Origin: JALYOC01 sp036675345 | GTDB taxonomy: Bacteria > Myxococcota > Myxococcia > Myxococcales > Myxococcaceae | Reading direction: 5' to 3' | Assembly: GCA_036675345.1 (NCBI GenBank) | Contig: JAKFFE010000007.1 | Span: forward strand, 1-64,000 | Length of the DNA stretch: 64,000 nt | Shown here: in pieces, positions 14,833 through 23,963 of the stretch | Layout of the letters: each line of letters starts with the position of its first letter | Position numbering within the stretch: the stretch's first letter is position 1 | Made by a program: the position numbers and the translations under genes | The notes under the pieces: generated by a model | The model's input: the letters and a program-made list of their open reading frames with translations, nothing else | What the model was told of the DNA's origin: nothing | The model's database searches: none

Positions 14833-15846
14833 TTGCCATCCACCACCGCTGAGACCCAGGACGTCGCCACCGCCAAGCTGGACGTGGGTGACAACGAGAT
14901 CGCCCAGTCGCTGTATGGCGGTCAGAACGAACACTTACGGTTGATCGAGCGCCGGCTTGGGGTCCGGATCGGCCAGCGGGGCACGGAGCTGCATGTCACC
15001 GGCCCCTCCGACGCGGTGGCGTTCGCCACCCGGCTGTTGGAGCAGCTGGAGGAGATCCTGCGGGCGGGAAAGTCCGTCTACAAGGACGACGTGGAGCAGG
15101 CGATCAAGGTCCTGGGGCGCGGAGGTGCGGAGACCCTCAAGGACGTGTTCATGGGAGCGGTGCTGCGCGGCTCCCGGCGGAACATTGCCCCCAAGAGCCT
15201 CAACCAGAAGCGCTACGTGGAGTCGATCCGCAACCACGACATCGTGTTCGGGGTGGGCCCGGCCGGCACCGGCAAGACCTACCTGGCGATGGCGATGGCG
15301 GTGTCCTACCTGCAGGACAAGAAGGTGAAGCGGATCATCCTCTGCCGTCCGGCGGTGGAGGCGGGCGAGAAGCTGGGGTTCCTTCCCGGTGATCTGGCGG
15401 AGAAGGTCAATCCCTACCTGCGGCCGCTGTACGACGCGCTCCACGACATGATGGACACCGAGCGGGCCGAGTCGCTGATCGAGTCCGGGACGGTGGAGGT
15501 GGCCCCGCTGGCCTTCATGCGCGGCCGGACCCTCAATGACGCCTTCGTGATCCTGGACGAGGCCCAGAACACCACCGTGGAGCAGATGAAGATGTTCCTC
15601 ACCCGCCTCGGCTACAACAGCAAGGCGGTGGTGACCGGGGACGTGACCCAGGTGGACCTGCCGGTGGGCAAGCTGTCCGGCCTCCACCACGCGCGCAGCA
15701 TCCTCCAGGACGTGGAGGGGCTGGAGTTCGTGAACTTCACCGACGTGGACGTGGTCCGTCACCCGCTGGTGCAGGAGGTGATCAAGGCCTACGAACGCGC
15801 CGAGGCCGCCAAACTGGCGGGCACCCCCTCCGGTACGCAGCCGTAG
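14833..15846 (+). CDS. phoH: PhoH-family ATPase
   Basis: The protein has 337 residues from TTG 14833. I prefer this start because GAGGAAGAG lies 8 nt upstream; an in-frame ATG at 14791 has no such signal. An N-terminal KH-like part (about 20-85) precedes a P-loop ATPase: GPAGTGKTYLAMA (Walker A), FVILDEAQNTT (Walker B) and SKAVVTGDVTQVDLP. This is PhoH/YbeZ, an RNA-linked ATPase that works with YbeY in ribosomal RNA maturation. The next two genes, a 7TM-HD protein and a ybeY fusion, form the usual phoH cluster. Confidence 0.93.
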   Translation: MPSTTAETQDVATAKLDVGDNEIAQSLYGGQNEHLRLIERRLGVRIGQRGTELHVTGPSDAVAFATRLLEQLEEILRAGKSVYKDDVEQAIKVLGRGGAETLKDVFMGAVLRGSRRNIAPKSLNQKRYVESIRNHDIVFGVGPAGTGKTYLAMAMAVSYLQDKKVKRIILCRPAVEAGEKLGFLPGDLAEKVNPYLRPLYDALHDMMDTERAESLIESGTVEVAPLAFMRGRTLNDAFVILDEAQNTTVEQMKMFLTRLGYNSKAVVTGDVTQVDLPVGKLSGLHHARSILQDVEGLEFVNFTDVDVVRHPLVQEVIKAYERAEAAKLAGTPSGTQP

Positions 15847-15897
15847 ACCGGGTAGCCAGCCGTGGGCGCAGGTGGGTGTCCTCCCACCGCGCGCTGC

Positions 15898-15926
15898 TTG
15901 AAAGGACGGTCCTTGGCCTTTAGGGT
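15898..15926 (+). promoter_or_regulatory. promoter of the 7TM-HD gene
   Basis: TTGAAA (15898-15903), 17-bp spacer, TAGGGT (15921-15926). The -10 ends 11 nt before ATG 15938, so the leader would be about 5 nt. Confidence 0.6.
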
Positions 15927-15937
15927 GCCCCTCTTCG

Positions 15938-18433
15938 ATGACTGAACCCAGGACCCCAGAGGGCGGCCCGCCGCAGCAACGCACCCCGCTGGACGCGCTC
16001 CTGGAGCGGCTGCAGTTCCCCGCCGGGGTGACCGCCCGGCTGGGAAACCTGGTGATGCTGGCGGTGATCTCGATCGCCGCCGCCTTCGTGCTCTCCCCGG
16101 GGCTGCTGGGCCAGAACGTCCCCGAGCTGACCGCGGAGGATGTGGGCAAGCCCTACCGGGCCAGCTCCGCCTCCGGATTCAAGGCGGATCGCGACTACGA
16201 GATCGAGAACCAGTCGATGACCGGCCAACGCCAGAAGGAGGCGAGGGCGGCGATCCGGCCGGTGTACGACCTCAACCCCGCGGTGCGCACCCAGCTGGAT
16301 CAGGCGGTGATCTCCGCCTTCACCCGGATGCGGGAGATCGCCGCCACCCCGGTGGAACCCCCCGAGCCGGAGGTGGTGGAGACGCCCCCGCCGGGAAAGC
16401 GCGGACCCAAGCTGGCGGCCCCGCCCCCGCTCTCCGCCGAGGAGCAGAAGCAGCTGCTGGATCAGCGCCTGCTGGAGGCCCGGTCGGACTTCGAGCAGCG
16501 GCTGTTCGGGGCCGGGGTGGAGGGGGTGCTGGAGGCGGAGGACTTCCAGGCGATGGCCGACGCGCGCTTTGCCCCCAGCGTGGAGCAGGGGGTCCGGCTG
16601 CTGCTGGAGCGTGGCTACGCCTTCCCGATCGTCGCCGGCCGGGACGAGCTGGAGCGGGATGGGACCTTGCTGATCACGGTCCGGGATCTCAAGGCCCAGA
16701 CCGAACTGCAGCGCAGCGTGGTGGCGCCCTCGGTGCTGGATCTGAAGGAGGCCCACGGGGAGCTGGACCGCTTCGCCTCGGTGCCCGGGAACCTGCTGCC
16801 GGATCAGCCGGCCACCCTGCGCCGGGCCGCGCTGCGGACCGCCAAGCGGCTGCTGCGCCCCAACGTCACGGTGAACATCGCCGAGACCGAGGCCCGGCGG
16901 AAGCGCGCCACCGACGGGGTGAAGCCGGCGGTGATCACCGTCAAGAAGGGCCAGAAGGTGATCGGGGACGGGGAGCTGATCAACGAGACCCACCTGGTGA
17001 TCGCCCATGGGATCCGGGCCCAGACCCGGCGGCTGGACCTGTTCCAGATCCAGGTCGGCGGGGCGGGGATGATTGCCCTGCTGATCGGCGCCGCCTACGT
17101 CTTCCACCGCGCCGCCTTCCGCCGCTTCAAGCCCACCCGCAAGGACGCGGTGCTGCTGGGCAGCCTGCTGCTGGTGCTGCTGGGCTTTCTGCAGCTGTGG
17201 ATCAGCATCTCGGATGCGATCCACGACCGCTACAGCGGCATCCCCTCCGAGGCCCTGTACTACGCGGTGCCGGTGGCGGCGGGCGCGATGCTGGTCCGCT
17301 TCATCCTCGCCCAGGAGCTGGCGCTGTTCTTCGCCATCGTCTTCTCCGCGCTGGCCGGGGTGATGCTGAGCAACTCGCTGTCCTTCACCGTCTTCACCCT
17401 GATCGGCTCGCTGGTGGCGGCGGACCGGATCACCCGGGCCAAGGATCGGGTGGGGATCTTCAAGGCCGGGGTGGCGGCGGGGGTGGTGAACCTGTTCGCG
17501 GTGATGGCGCTGGCCCTGGCGGAGGGCAAGGGGCTGACCAGCGAGACGCTGCTGACCTCCGCCTTCGCGTTCCTGGGCACCGCGCTGTTCGTGCCGGTGA
17601 CGGTGATGGCCCTGACCCCGCTGGTGGAGGTGGCCTTCGGCTACGCCTCGGACATCAAGCTGCTGGAGCTGGCCAACCTCAACCACCCGGCGCTCAAGGA
17701 GCTGATCGTCCAGGCCCCGGGCACCTACCACCACTCGATCATCATCGGGTCGCTGGTGGAGAACGCCGCCGAGTCGATCGGTGCCAACCCGCTGCTGGCG
17801 CGGACCTGCGCCTACTACCACGACATCGGCAAGGGTCGGAACCCGCTCTTCTTCGGTGAGAACCAGAAGGGGGAGAACCGCCACGACGCGCTGGCGCCCT
17901 CGATGAGCGCGGTGATCATCAAGCGCCACGTCACCGAGGGGATGGAGATGGCCCGCCAGTACCGGCTGCCCAAGCTGGTGGCGGACGCCATCCCCCAGCA
18001 CCACGGCACCCGGCTGGTGGGCTACTTCTTCCACAAGGCGGTCAAGGAGCAGGAGGGGAAGGAGAATCCCCAGCCGATCGACGAGAGCATCTTCCGCTAC
18101 CCCGGCCCCAAACCGCAGTTCCAGGAGGCGGCACTGGTGATGATCGCCGACGCGGTGGAGGCCTCCACCCGGGCGATGCCCGATCCCACCAGCGCCAAGC
18201 TGCAGGCCCAGGTGCAGAAGATCATCAACCTGATCTTCTCCGAGGGGCAGCTGGACGAGTGCGATCTGACCTTGCGGGACCTGACCCTGGTGGCCCGGTC
18301 CTTCCTCCACACCCTGGAGGGCATCTACCACACCCGCCCGGAGTACCCGCCCGGAGCGCTGATGGTGGGGCGGCACGGCGAGGTGATGGGCACCACCACC
18401 AGCGAACCGCGAAGGACGACCGGGTCCGCATAG
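15938..18433 (+). CDS. pgpH: 7TM-HD cyclic-dinucleotide phosphodiesterase, PgpH family
   Basis: The protein has 831 residues. One N-terminal membrane helix is followed by a long extracytoplasmic domain (about 70-365, 7TMR-HDED type). Seven membrane helices follow at about 370-560, then a cytoplasmic HD domain with TYHHSI, CAYYHDIGKG and AIPQHHGTRL. PgpH of Listeria degrades c-di-AMP; the substrate here is inferred. The position between phoH and ybeY is the conserved one. The region between helix 1 and the seven-helix bundle has a Pro-rich stretch (VEPPEPEVVETPPPG). Confidence 0.9.
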   Translation: MTEPRTPEGGPPQQRTPLDALLERLQFPAGVTARLGNLVMLAVISIAAAFVLSPGLLGQNVPELTAEDVGKPYRASSASGFKADRDYEIENQSMTGQRQKEARAAIRPVYDLNPAVRTQLDQAVISAFTRMREIAATPVEPPEPEVVETPPPGKRGPKLAAPPPLSAEEQKQLLDQRLLEARSDFEQRLFGAGVEGVLEAEDFQAMADARFAPSVEQGVRLLLERGYAFPIVAGRDELERDGTLLITVRDLKAQTELQRSVVAPSVLDLKEAHGELDRFASVPGNLLPDQPATLRRAALRTAKRLLRPNVTVNIAETEARRKRATDGVKPAVITVKKGQKVIGDGELINETHLVIAHGIRAQTRRLDLFQIQVGGAGMIALLIGAAYVFHRAAFRRFKPTRKDAVLLGSLLLVLLGFLQLWISISDAIHDRYSGIPSEALYYAVPVAAGAMLVRFILAQELALFFAIVFSALAGVMLSNSLSFTVFTLIGSLVAADRITRAKDRVGIFKAGVAAGVVNLFAVMALALAEGKGLTSETLLTSAFAFLGTALFVPVTVMALTPLVEVAFGYASDIKLLELANLNHPALKELIVQAPGTYHHSIIIGSLVENAAESIGANPLLARTCAYYHDIGKGRNPLFFGENQKGENRHDALAPSMSAVIIKRHVTEGMEMARQYRLPKLVADAIPQHHGTRLVGYFFHKAVKEQEGKENPQPIDESIFRYPGPKPQFQEAALVMIADAVEASTRAMPDPTSAKLQAQVQKIINLIFSEGQLDECDLTLRDLTLVARSFLHTLEGIYHTRPEYPPGALMVGRHGEVMGTTTSEPRRTTGSA

Positions 18434-18450
18434 GCTACAACCCGGCGCCG

Positions 18451-19299
18451 ATGCGAATCGTGCGCGGGAAGCTCATCCCCCGGGATGATGGGAAGCGGAT
18501 TGAAGAGGTGGTGGGGTTGGCCACCACCGGGACCTCCTCGGTGTCGGTGGCCAAGATGATGGCTCCCCCCGGCTGGACCGAGCCGTACCAGACCCCGGAG
18601 TTCGACGAGGTGGTGGTCGTCTCCCGGGGCGCGCTCACCCTGCAGATCGGCAAGAAGATCGAGACCATCTCCGCGGGGGAGACCGGGCTGGTCCCCGCCG
18701 GGAAGCGGGTCCAGTACCGCAACGACGGGGCCCGGGCCTGTGAGTACCTCTCGGTGTGCGCTCCCGGGTTCCGCCCGGAGCTGGCGCACATGGAACCGCC
18801 CGCGCCCCGGAATTTGATCTCGCTCACCGTCGGACACAGCCGGGGCAAGAAGCTGGCCGGGCAGGTGGAGACCCTGGCCCACGGCTTTCTGGAGGCGCTG
18901 GGGCTGGAGGACTGCGAGCTGTCGGTCTCGCTGGTGGGGGACCGGGCGATCCGGCGGATCAACCGCACCTGGCGGCAGAAGGATCAGCCCACCGATGTGC
19001 TCAGCTTTCCCGGCGGAGAGGCCCCCCCCGGCGCTCCCGGTCCCCGGCAGCTGGGGGACGTGATCATCTCGGTGGACACCGCGGAGCGGGTGGCCGGCGA
19101 AGAGCGGCGGACGGTGGAGGCGGAGGTGGCGCGCTATCTGGCCCACGGACTGCTGCACCTTTTGGGGCACGACCATCACCAGCCGGGGGAGGCCCGGAAG
19201 ATGGCCGCCGCGGAGAACCGGCTGCTGGGGGCGCAGGGAATGCTTCACACCAATGAGGGGATCCGCCCAGTGCCAGGCAGACGCCGGCGGCCGGCTTGA
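18451..19299 (+). CDS. ybeY: cupin domain fused to endoribonuclease YbeY
   Basis: One continuous frame encodes 282 residues from ATG 18451. Residues 1-112 are a cupin (FDEVVVVSRGALTLQIG ... GLVPAGKRVQYRND). Residues 115-282 are YbeY, the metal-dependent RNase for 16S rRNA 3' processing and ribosome quality control: DQPTDVLSFP and the zinc site HGLLHLLGHDHH. An internal ATG at 18790 could start a separate YbeY, but its ribosome binding site is weak and no stop separates the two domains. The gene begins 17 bp after the pgpH-type gene. Confidence 0.85.
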   Translation: MRIVRGKLIPRDDGKRIEEVVGLATTGTSSVSVAKMMAPPGWTEPYQTPEFDEVVVVSRGALTLQIGKKIETISAGETGLVPAGKRVQYRNDGARACEYLSVCAPGFRPELAHMEPPAPRNLISLTVGHSRGKKLAGQVETLAHGFLEALGLEDCELSVSLVGDRAIRRINRTWRQKDQPTDVLSFPGGEAPPGAPGPRQLGDVIISVDTAERVAGEERRTVEAEVARYLAHGLLHLLGHDHHQPGEARKMAAAENRLLGAQGMLHTNEGIRPVPGRRRRPA

Positions 19300-19332
19300 C
19301 TCACCCGACGCCGGGGCGGGAGTCTAGGCCGC

Positions 19333-19950
19333 ATGAGCCATTGGCCGATCGACCTCGACACCGAGTCCATCCAGTACGAGGGGACCTGGTACACCCGCGA
19401 TGAGCTGGCCCGCCGGATCAAGAGCATGCTGGACGCCGGGGACTTCGCGGTCGGCAGACCCAGCGCCGCGCTGGAGGAGCTGACCCTCACCCTGACCGGG
19501 CTGCGGACGGTGGCGTTCAAGATCACCCCGGAGATGGCGGAGGCGATCAACCATGCCGCGGGCCGCCAGGGTCGCACCGTTGGAGGGCTGATCCGGGAGG
19601 CGATCTCCGACTATCTGGGCTTCGCCTCCATGCCCGCCCGAGACGCCGCGCCCATCTCGGCGCGCCCGCCGGAGCGGCATGGCAGGAAGCCCACCGATCC
19701 GGAGCTCCCGGCGGTGACCATCACCCACCCGCCCCCGTTGCCCCCGGACCTCAAGGCCACCCAGCAGATGGTGATCCCGCCCCAGGTGATCGCCGGGCCG
19801 GGCGCGCTCAAGGCGCTGATCCCCTCGGTGGTGGTGGACCGCGCCGCGGTCTCCGAGGACGTCTCCGCGGAGGAGGCCGCCGCCGCGGTCACCCTCAAGC
19901 CCAAGAAGTCCGAGGACGAGCCCGCCGAGCGCAGCTGGTTCGGACGGTAG
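19333..19950 (+). CDS. small protein with ribbon-helix-helix-like core
   Basis: The protein has 205 residues. Residues 60-97 (TVAFKITPEMAEAINHAA ... GGLIREAISDYLG) match the ribbon-helix-helix layout of a beta strand followed by two helices, as in small DNA-binding proteins. An N-terminal 50-residue part and a long Pro-rich C-terminal tail have no recognised fold. It starts 33 bp after the YbeY gene and ends 9 bp before the next gene. A regulatory role is only inferred. Confidence 0.65.
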   Translation: MSHWPIDLDTESIQYEGTWYTRDELARRIKSMLDAGDFAVGRPSAALEELTLTLTGLRTVAFKITPEMAEAINHAAGRQGRTVGGLIREAISDYLGFASMPARDAAPISARPPERHGRKPTDPELPAVTITHPPPLPPDLKATQQMVIPPQVIAGPGALKALIPSVVVDRAAVSEDVSAEEAAAAVTLKPKKSEDEPAERSWFGR

Positions 19951-19959
19951 GACCGCCGG

Positions 19960-20748
19960 GTGGACTTCTACGCCGACGTCCTGGACCACATCGGGAAGAC
20001 CCCTCGCGAGTTCGGGTCGATGCAGGTCCATCTGGAGTCGGTGACCCGGGCCCCGGGGTCGGGACAGGCGGTGGCCGCGCTGCTCTTCCAGGCCGCGTTC
20101 GAGCCCGCCGAGCCGGTCCAGCTGCGCATCTACCCGGGCAGCACCGGGCTGGCCTCCGCGCTGGCCAGCTTCGTCAGCCCGCCCTTGCCGGGTGGGGCGG
20201 TGGTGCGAGGACGCTTTCCGTTCCGGGCGCCGGAGGAGGTGCGGGAGGTCTTCGTCCGGGTCGAGGGCCAGCCTCCGGCGGAAGGTTCGGAGCGGGTGCG
20301 CCCGGCCTGGATGCTCCATGACACCCATGAGGTGCCCAAGCTGAGCGAGATGGAGCCGGGCAACGACTCGGACTTCAGCCTCAATGTCACCGAGTCGCTG
20401 GTGCGCTCGGCGCTCTCCGGCGGGGTGGTGGTGTCCTTCAGCCTGGGCAGTGCTTCGCCCGGCCGGATGCACGGGAAGATGCACAAGGCGCGGCAGCTGC
20501 CGCCCGGGTTCGGGGCGGAGATCACCGAAGGGGACCTCCGGGGACTCTCCTCCCCGGTGTTCGAACGGCTGTGGAGCCCGGGAGATCCGTTGCCCTCCGC
20601 CGCCACCGACGCGCTCTTCCATGGACGGGGGGAGACAGTCCCCCCCGCGGCGACAATTCGTCGCTGCTTCCACTGCGGCTTCGAGGGCTCGGTCGCCGAG
20701 TACGAGCGGGCCAGGTTCTGCCCCAACTGCGACGCGGTGTGGGGGTGA
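19960..20748 (+). CDS. unknown protein with C-terminal zinc ribbon
   Basis: The protein has 262 residues and begins at GTG 19960. Most of it is beta-rich with conserved-looking turns but matches no family I know. It ends in a treble-clef style zinc ribbon: RCFHCGFEG ... RFCPNCDAVWG. It has no signal peptide or membrane helix. It is likely co-transcribed with the ribbon-helix-helix gene just upstream. Confidence 0.65.
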   Translation: MDFYADVLDHIGKTPREFGSMQVHLESVTRAPGSGQAVAALLFQAAFEPAEPVQLRIYPGSTGLASALASFVSPPLPGGAVVRGRFPFRAPEEVREVFVRVEGQPPAEGSERVRPAWMLHDTHEVPKLSEMEPGNDSDFSLNVTESLVRSALSGGVVVSFSLGSASPGRMHGKMHKARQLPPGFGAEITEGDLRGLSSPVFERLWSPGDPLPSAATDALFHGRGETVPPAATIRRCFHCGFEGSVAEYERARFCPNCDAVWG

Positions 20749-20838
20749 GCGTCTCCACCGCCCGGTGAACCGGGGCCGGTTTCGCCTCCTGGCTCACTGC
20801 TGCGCCGGGACCTGGGCAGCGTGTCACCGCCCGGTTGC

Positions 20839-20863
20839 CCGGGCAGCAGGCCCGGCGGGTTTT
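20839..20863 (+). terminator. candidate intrinsic terminator
   Basis: A CCGGGC / GCCCGG stem (20839-20844 and 20850-20855) with loop AGCAG is followed by CGGG and then TTTT. It lies in the 166-bp gap before lnt. The stem is short. Confidence 0.4.
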
Positions 20864-20914
20864 CCGCGCATCGTGGCGCGTGCCCGCCCGGAGGCTCCGT
20901 GCTACTGAAACCGG

Positions 20915-22645
20915 ATGCCTCCCGCCGTGGCCCAGGCCGCCGTCTCCGCCGTCCCTTCCCGGTCCCGGGCCGCGATCATCCGCGGACGCCTGGGGCTGGC
21001 CGCGCTCTCCGGAGTGCTGGGGGCGCTGGCGTTCCCCCTGGCCTTTCCCCTCGGTGAGCGACGGGAGCTGTTCGCCTCCGGGATCCTGGAACCGCTGGCC
21101 TTCGTCTGTCTGGTCCCGGTGCTGATCGCCATCCGCGGGCTGGGCGCGCGTAAGGCGATGTTCTGGGGCTTCGTGGCCGGCGAGGTCTTCTTCACCGGCG
21201 CCTTCTGGTGGGTCAACGTGGCCATGACCACCTTCGGAGGGATGCCGCACTTCTTGAGCATCCCCGCGCTGCTGATGCTGGCGGCGTGGTGCGCCCTGCA
21301 CTGGGGACTGGCCTTCGGGGTCACCCGTCACCTGGAGAAGCGGTTGGGCTGGCCGATGGGGCTGACCCTGGCCCCGGTGTGGATGGCCAGCGAGCTGATG
21401 CGCAACTACTTCTGCTCCGGCTTCCCCTGGGCCAACCTCGGCTACAGCCAGATGCGCAACCTCTGGCTGTCGCAGACCGGCAGCCTGGCCGGGGTGTACG
21501 GGGTGGCCTTCCTGATCGCCCTGATCAACGGCGCGCTCTACGAGGTGCTGCGGTGGAAGCGGTACCGGGAGCGGGAGGCTCCCCGCCGGCTGATCGCGGT
21601 GGCCGCCTCGTTGCTGGTGCTGGGCCACCTCTACGGCGCGCTGCGGGTCTCCGCCTACGACCGGGCCGCGAAGGACGCCACCACGGTGAAGGTGGCGGTG
21701 GTGCAGGGGAACATCGACCAGCGGCTGAAGAACGCCCAGGGGCGGATGGCCCGCACCATCCTGGAGGCCTACAACCCGCCCACCTCGGAGGCGGACGCGG
21801 CGGGCGCGGATCTGATCGCCTGGCCGGAGGCCTCCTTCCCGCTGGCCTTCCCCAAGGGCAGCACCAAGGTCCCCAGCACCGCGGAGATGCCCCAGGCCGC
21901 CGGGCTGACCCAGGACCGCTACGGGGCCCATCTGCTGCTGGGGGTGGACGTGTTCGATCCCAAGGACTACCGCCACGGGAACGAGAACGCCTCCTTCCTG
22001 GTGTCTCCCGACCGCCAGGTGCTGGGCCAGTACACCAAGTACCACCTGGTCCCGTTTGGCGAGTACGTGCTCTTCGACCTGGACAAGTACCTGCCCATCG
22101 ACAACCTGGTGCCCGGCACCTTCAAGCCCGGGACCTCGCTGGAGCCGATGGACGTGCCGCTGCGCAACGGCCAGGGCACCTTCCGGGTGGCGCCGGAGAT
22201 CTGCTTTGACGCCATCTTCCCGGAGATCAGCCGGACCTTCGCCAGCAAGGGAGCGCAGGTGTTGATCAACCTCACCAATGACGCCTGGTACGGCTTCTCC
22301 TCCGCGCCCTTCCAGTTCCTGCGGATGGTGGCGATGCGCTCGGTGGAGACCGGGTTGCCCACCGCCCGGGCCGCCAACACCGGGATCAGCGCCTTTGTGG
22401 ACCCGGTGGGGCGGATCAGCCAGCCCACCCCGATCGGCCTGGTGAAGTCCGAGTCCAACCGGGTGGACGCGACGTTGCGCGTCCCCTCCGAGTGGCGGAT
22501 GGAGCCGATCAAGCTGGCCAAGGCCTGGTCTCCGTACGTTGTGGTCGGCGACCTTCCCGCCTACCTTGCCGCGCTCTTCACCGTGGGCGCCTTCTTCCTG
22601 GGAGTGATCAGGACGCGGGCCGCGCGGAAGACCCACGCTCCCTAG
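20915..22645 (+). CDS. lnt: apolipoprotein N-acyltransferase
   Basis: The protein has 576 residues. An N-terminal block of six to seven membrane helices (about 25-235) precedes a periplasmic nitrilase domain. The catalytic triad is visible: Glu305 in WPEASFP, Lys375 in TKYHLVPFGEY and Cys430 in PEICFD. A last membrane helix lies at about 545-565. It adds the third acyl chain to lipoproteins in the inner membrane, which is needed before LolCDE export; lolC/E and lolD lie further along in this window. It is somewhat longer than E. coli Lnt (512), mainly at the N-terminus. Confidence 0.93.
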   Translation: MPPAVAQAAVSAVPSRSRAAIIRGRLGLAALSGVLGALAFPLAFPLGERRELFASGILEPLAFVCLVPVLIAIRGLGARKAMFWGFVAGEVFFTGAFWWVNVAMTTFGGMPHFLSIPALLMLAAWCALHWGLAFGVTRHLEKRLGWPMGLTLAPVWMASELMRNYFCSGFPWANLGYSQMRNLWLSQTGSLAGVYGVAFLIALINGALYEVLRWKRYREREAPRRLIAVAASLLVLGHLYGALRVSAYDRAAKDATTVKVAVVQGNIDQRLKNAQGRMARTILEAYNPPTSEADAAGADLIAWPEASFPLAFPKGSTKVPSTAEMPQAAGLTQDRYGAHLLLGVDVFDPKDYRHGNENASFLVSPDRQVLGQYTKYHLVPFGEYVLFDLDKYLPIDNLVPGTFKPGTSLEPMDVPLRNGQGTFRVAPEICFDAIFPEISRTFASKGAQVLINLTNDAWYGFSSAPFQFLRMVAMRSVETGLPTARAANTGISAFVDPVGRISQPTPIGLVKSESNRVDATLRVPSEWRMEPIKLAKAWSPYVVVGDLPAYLAALFTVGAFFLGVIRTRAARKTHAP

Positions 22646-22673
22646 CGTTGTTCACCTTTTCGAGGACACACCG

Positions 22674-23793
22674 ATGGCAGACATCACCCCCCAGTTAGGC
22701 GAACTGAAGTCCCGCCTCGATGCGCTCCGGGGGCATCTTTGACTTGGATCGCAAGCGGTCACGGATTGCGCTGATCGATCGGGACTCCGCCCAGCAGAAC
22801 TTCTGGGACGACAACGTCAAGGCGCAGGCGCTGCTCAAGGAGAAGTCCGGCCTGGAGGCGGCGGTGAACACCTTCGAACGCGCCTACCAGGGGGTGGCCG
22901 ACGCCCTGGAGCTGTACAAGATGGCCAGCGAGGAGGGCGACCCGGCCACCGCCGCCGAGGTGGAAGGTTCGGTCCCCTCGCTGGAGGCAGAGGTCTCCAA
23001 GCTGGAGCTGGCCCGGATGCTCTCCGGGGAGAACGATCGGGCCAACTGCTACATGGAGATCAACGCCGGGGCCGGCGGCACCGACGCCATGGACTGGGCG
23101 TCGATGCTGATGCGCATGTACACGCGCTACGCGGAGACCAAGGGCTGGAAGGTGGAGATGAACGACTTCGTCGCCGGGGAGGAGGCGGGGGTGAAGAACG
23201 CCTCCCTCTACATCCAGGGCGACTACGCGTTCGGCTTCCTCAAGGCGGAGAACGGGGTGCACCGGCTGGTACGGATCAGCCCCTTTGACGGCAACGCCCG
23301 CCGGCAGACGGCCTTCGCCTCGGTGTTCGTCTACCCGGAGGTGGAGGACAGCATCGTGGTGGACGTGGCGGAGAAGGACGTCCGCGAGGATGTGTACCGG
23401 TCCTCCGGCGCCGGCGGCCAGAAGGTGAACAAGACCTCCTCCGCGGTGCGCCTGACCCACGAGCCCACCGGGATCACCGTGGCGGTGCAGAACGAGCGGT
23501 CCCAGCACGCCAACCGGAACACCGCCTGGAAGATCCTGCGCTCCCGCCTCTACGAGGCAGAGGTGAAGAAGCGCGAGGCGGTGCGTGACGCGGTGGAGGC
23601 CGGGAAGATGGACGTCAGCTTCGGCTCGCAGATCCGCAGCTACGTGCTGGCCCCCTACCGGATGGTGAAGGACATGCGCACCGGGGTGGAGAAGGGCAAC
23701 ACCGACGCGGTGCTGGACGGGGACATCGAAGACTTCATCACCGCACAGTTGCTGGGGGTGAAGAACCCCAACCGCAGCTCCGGGGCGGAGTAG
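22674..23793 (+). CDS. prfB: peptide chain release factor 2 (programmed +1 frameshift)
   Basis: Translation starts at ATG 22674 (MADITPQLGELKSRLDALRG) and meets an in-frame TGA at 22740-22742 after 22 codons. The sequence there is CTT-TGA-C behind a run of five G, the conserved RF2 shift site. A +1 slip at CTT skips base 22740 and continues with GAC at 22741, giving 372 residues in all. The factor has the tripeptide SPF (RISPFDG) that reads UGA and UAA and the GGQ loop (SSGAGGQKVN) for peptide release. RF2 thus limits its own synthesis: plentiful RF2 stops at the TGA. The second-frame part covers 22741-23793. Confidence 0.96.
22726..22743 (+). promoter_or_regulatory. prfB programmed frameshift site
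   Basis: A GGGGG run at 22729-22733 acts as the internal Shine-Dalgarno-like element, followed by CAT and the slippery CTT, the UGA stop and a C in the +4 position, the weak-termination context. Spacing between the G run and CTT matches E. coli prfB. Confidence 0.92.
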
Positions 23794-23963
23794 GGAAGGG
23801 CGGCGCCGGCCTGGGAGGGGCCCCGAACTGGGGAATGCCCGTGGCCGCGGCGCCGCAGCGGAGGAGCTGTCCCGCCGACCGGGCGCGTCGCGAACCGGGA
23901 ACTCTCCGGCCCGCGGCTTGGCGGAGGGAACCCTTTCGCAGCGGGGAGCGTCCTGCTGCGGTG

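Noticed and set aside
15920..18376. 818-codon minus-strand frame opposite the 7TM-HD gene
   Set aside because: Gln/His/Gly-rich shadow; the plus strand has a complete HD domain and membrane helices.
23898..23925. ECF-type promoter before the L,D-transpeptidase
   Set aside because: GGAACT is present, but 16 bp later the sequence is GGCGGA with no GTC, so control by the nearby sigma factor is not supported.
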